Shown here: one piece after another, positions 61,919 through 64,000 of the stretch
Position numbering within the stretch: position 1 is the stretch's first letter
Layout: every line of letters begins with the position of its first letter
Origin: JBBRHQ01 sp963781345
GTDB lineage: Bacteria; Actinomycetota; Thermoleophilia; Solirubrobacterales; 70-9
Direction: 5' to 3'
Length of the DNA: 64,000 nucleotides
Assembly: GCA_963781345.1 (NCBI GenBank)
Contig: CAWAFQ010000007.1
Span: 62,001-126,000 of the forward strand
Position numbers and translations under genes: made by a program
The notes under the pieces: model-generated
What the model was told of the DNA's origin: nothing
The model's input: only the letters and a program-made list of their open reading frames with translations
Database searches by the model: none

Positions 61919-62998
61919 CTAGGCTCCGGGCCCCCGGCCGATCATGCGGGAGCGCTCGAGGCCACCGCCGCCGGCAGGCAGGCTGTAGAGATCCCCGTCC
62001 TGGGCGAGCCAGAGCGGGCCGGTGAAGCGCTCGCGGGCGTCGCCCAGGAACGGGCCCTCGAGCGCTTTCAACGGCAGCGGCGGAACGATGTGGGTCAGCG
62101 CGAGGGCACCGACGCCGGCCTCGCGGGCAGCGTCGGCCGCCTCGGCCGGGCTGGCGTGATAGTCGGGGATATCGGCGAAGAGCTGGGCCCGTGCCGCGAG
62201 ACCCTCGGCGGCGGCGGCGTCTTCGACGAGCTTGGTCAACTCGGGCGAGAGGGCGTCGTGGATCAGCAGATCTGCGCCCACGGCCATCCGGACCAGCACC
62301 GGCGAGTAGTTCGTGTCGCCGCTGACCACGAGGCTTCGGCCCCTGTAGTCGAAGCGGTAGCCGACCGCCGGCTCGGCCGGCGAATGGTCGACCTCGAAGG
62401 CGGTGATCTTCAGAGCGCCGTCGTCGAGAACGATGACCGAGTCGTCGCCCTGCGGGAAGCCGAACGGCTCCGCGGTCATGCCGCCGATCTCGGGCGGGGC
62501 GACAGCCTCTCCGTGATGGGCGGTGCGGTAGCCACTGTCGAGCGCGAAGGCCTCGTTGAGGCCGGAGACAACCCGCTCGACCCCGGGCGGGCCGATCACC
62601 CGCATCCGGGTTGTCGTCTGCTCGGCGACCCAACGCTGAATCGTGAGGCTGCCGAGACCGCCGATGTGGTCGGAATGAAAATGGGTAAGAAGCACGGCTT
62701 CGATCCGGCCGGGGTCAATCTGCATGCGGTTGAGCGTCTCCGATGCCCGCTCGCCGGCATCGACGATGAAGACCCGCTTACCGGCGATCACCGCCAGGCA
62801 GGGATTGCCCCGCTTGCGGTCGGGGAGCGGTGATCCGGAGCCACAGACCGCGGCGTGCAGGCCGTCCGCCAGTTCGGCCACGGGATCGGCGCTCATCCGC
62901 CGGGGAAGCGCCCGCTTCGTCACCGCAAGTGCGATCGGCCCGCGCAGGCGGTAGGACCCGACACTGCTCGCGGCAACCAGCGCGATCAACCCCTTCAT
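61919..62998 (-). CDS. MBL-fold metallohydrolase (RNase Z/ElaC-like plan)
   Basis: A 359-residue metallo-beta-lactamase-fold protein from ATG 62998 (GGGGAG upstream; a start 17 residues earlier is open but unlikely). CGSGSPLPDRKRGNPCLAVI, VFIVDAGERASETL, the HxHxDH motif in LLTHFHSDHIGGL, VSGDTNYSP with the Asp, and LTHIVPP with the final His give a full binuclear zinc site. N-terminal segment (MKGLIALVAASSVGSYRLRG) could be a membrane anchor. Possibly acts on a lactone, phosphodiester or similar; not assigned. Confidence 0.85.
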   Translation of the reverse strand: MKGLIALVAASSVGSYRLRGPIALAVTKRALPRRMSADPVAELADGLHAAVCGSGSPLPDRKRGNPCLAVIAGKRVFIVDAGERASETLNRMQIDPGRIEAVLLTHFHSDHIGGLGSLTIQRWVAEQTTTRMRVIGPPGVERVVSGLNEAFALDSGYRTAHHGEAVAPPEIGGMTAEPFGFPQGDDSVIVLDDGALKITAFEVDHSPAEPAVGYRFDYRGRSLVVSGDTNYSPVLVRMAVGADLLIHDALSPELTKLVEDAAAAEGLAARAQLFADIPDYHASPAEAADAAREAGVGALALTHIVPPLPLKALEGPFLGDARERFTGPLWLAQDGDLYSLPAGGGGLERSRMIGRGPGA

Positions 62999-63180
62999 GC
63001 TCTCCCCTCGATCGTGAGCCCGGACGCCCACGATAGGCCGCCCCGCCATCCGGGCCCGCCCCCCCTTTGATCATGGCGCCGAGGGCACGGGCTCGGTCTT
63101 CCGGCGTGTGAACTTGATGTTGAGCGCGAGCGGAGTTACGCTCGGATTGCCCTGGACCAAGACGAGGGAAGGGATCGACG

Positions 63181-63576
63181 GTGTTTGCAGAGCGGACACA
63201 GCGCGCGGGCGATAGGAACAAGCGGGCGGCGCAGGAGGCCTACGCGGCGTTCAGCGGCGACGATGCCGAAGGCGCAATGGCCAACATCGACGACTCGGTC
63301 GAGTGGACGGTGCGCGGCGACAACGCGCTGACCGGGACCTACAACGGCAAGCAGGAAGTGGGCGAGCTGTGGGGGAAGTTCATGAGCAGGGACTTCCGCA
63401 CCGAGCCGCACGACTTCATCGCCGAGGGGAACAAGGTCGTCGTTCTCACCACCGTGCACCTGGGGGGCGAAGAGGTCGAGAGCGCCGACGTGCTCACCTA
63501 TAACGATGACGGCAAGCTCGTCGGGTTCGACACGCTCGCCGACGAGACGGTGCCCAACCGGGTTTTCGCGAACTAG
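63181..63576 (+). CDS. SnoaL-like (NTF2-fold) protein
   Basis: A 131-residue protein, GTG 63181. AAQEAYAAFSGDDAEGAMAN, DDSVEWTVRGDNALTGTYNG and FMSRDFRTEPHDFIAEGNKV match the ketosteroid-isomerase/SnoaL pattern: a cone-shaped barrel that binds small ligands. Catalytic residues cannot be named. Length is normal. Confidence 0.8.
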   Translation: MFAERTQRAGDRNKRAAQEAYAAFSGDDAEGAMANIDDSVEWTVRGDNALTGTYNGKQEVGELWGKFMSRDFRTEPHDFIAEGNKVVVLTTVHLGGEEVESADVLTYNDDGKLVGFDTLADETVPNRVFAN

Positions 63577-63608
63577 CGCCGCGCCGGCAGGCGCCGCGAG
63601 CCCGCTCG

Positions 63609-64000
63609 TCAGCGGACGGGCGCGATGGGCCGGCGCTTGAGGCGAAGCAGGGCCTCGATCTCGCGCTCGAACCCGGTGACGATCGCCTCGGGGTCCGGCA
63701 CCAGGTTCGCGTCCGCCATCACGCCGATCGTGAGCTGCCCGGCGTAGCTGAAGATCGAGACGGTCATCGAGATCCCACCCGAGCACGGGGCCCAGACGAG
63801 GACGCCGCCCACCGGGGTGCCGGCGAGGTAGACGGGCTGGCGCGGTCCCGGCACGTTCGTCACAACCGCGCTGCCCTTGGTGGAGAAGAGGTCGACGAGG
63901 CGCTTCTCGACCTGCACCGGCGTCCTGCCCATCGCGTCGAGGACCCCGTAGGAGACCGCTCCCTCCGGTGAGTGCTTGATCTCCTCCATCCGGGCGTGGA
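63609..64000 (-). CDS. WS/DGAT-family acyltransferase, C-terminal part only
   Basis: Open to the window edge (first residues visible HARMEEIKHSPEG). TKGSAVVTNVPGPRQPVYLA and MTVSIFSYAGQLTIGVMADA are the family C-terminal blocks, the same as in the gene at 19692. The catalytic HHxxxDG lies outside the window. Second WS/DGAT paralogue here. Whether it is intact cannot be seen. Confidence 0.85.
   Translation of the reverse strand, partial: HARMEEIKHSPEGAVSYGVLDAMGRTPVQVEKRLVDLFSTKGSAVVTNVPGPRQPVYLAGTPVGGVLVWAPCSGGISMTVSIFSYAGQLTIGVMADANLVPDPEAIVTGFEREIEALLRLKRRPIAPVR

Overview
The window is very GC-rich, densely coded DNA of a Gram-positive, high-GC actinobacterium. The gene set points to the class Thermoleophilia (Solirubrobacterales/Gaiellales-like), but that is inferred from content and not tested phylogenetically. 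Pointers are the order ROK kinase-rsmI-metG-tatD-rsmA-ispE, dnaX-ybaB-recR with lysC-asd nearby, PucR and MerR/B12-like regulators, two WS/DGAT acyltransferases, a class III cyclase-ATPase-TPR protein, and a secreted protein built of short N-S-V/K-L repeats. No plasmid, phage or rRNA genes are seen, so this looks chromosomal.

Layout. 1-1501: a frameshifted CocE/NonD-type hydrolase cut by the window edge. 1530-10928: a long minus-strand block (ROK kinase, rsmI, metG, a small secreted protein, tatD, rsmA, ispE, a DedA-PAP2 fusion, a small membrane protein, a PucR regulator). 10988-14055: LCP protein, FmdB-type zinc ribbon and glycyl-tRNA synthetase. 14363-21092: a TetR regulator divergent from an R2-like diiron protein fused to an SCP2 domain, an amidase, a lysyl-oxidase-like secreted protein, a second TetR and a WS/DGAT acyltransferase. 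21182-27654: membrane protein, GT-C glycosyltransferase, lon, hsp20 and an MBL hydrolase, with repeat-rich spacers. 27874-36465: a Cys-rich small protein, fatty acid hydroxylase, 2-hydroxyacid dehydrogenase, a putative DNA-binding protein, mdh, icd, the cyclase-ATPase and a cyclic-nucleotide-binding protein. 36597-44192: aidB, GNAT, M50 protease and an sdhA-sdhB-CCG (type E-like) succinate dehydrogenase operon. 44189-51470: antiporter, asd, lysC and padR-mmpL-DUF4188. 51655-56352: dnaX-ybaB-recR-GGDEF-merR on the minus strand. 56445-64000: GT-C protein, a large SRP RNA, tRNA-Val, a small accessory patch with a tRNA fragment, two frameshifted genes, and an MBL hydrolase, SnoaL-like protein and second WS/DGAT near the end.

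Functional threads. Central carbon metabolism is represented by mdh, icd and the three-subunit succinate dehydrogenase. Translation and replication housekeeping is represented by metG, glyQS, rsmA, rsmI, dnaX, recR, ybaB, SRP RNA and tRNA-Val. Lipid functions are two WS/DGATs, an FA2H-like hydroxylase, an R2/SCP2 protein and an MMPL exporter. Signalling combines a cyclase and a cyclic-nucleotide-binding protein encoded tail to tail.

The most unusual signal is non-coding. Several intergenic gaps carry short imperfect palindromes of about 45-51 bp. One family has six exact-length 47-bp copies at three loci, and three other families share the architecture but not the sequence. A second theme is reading-frame breaks: four genes show apparent single-base indels and a fifth has a missing start, so either assembly errors or real decay must be considered.
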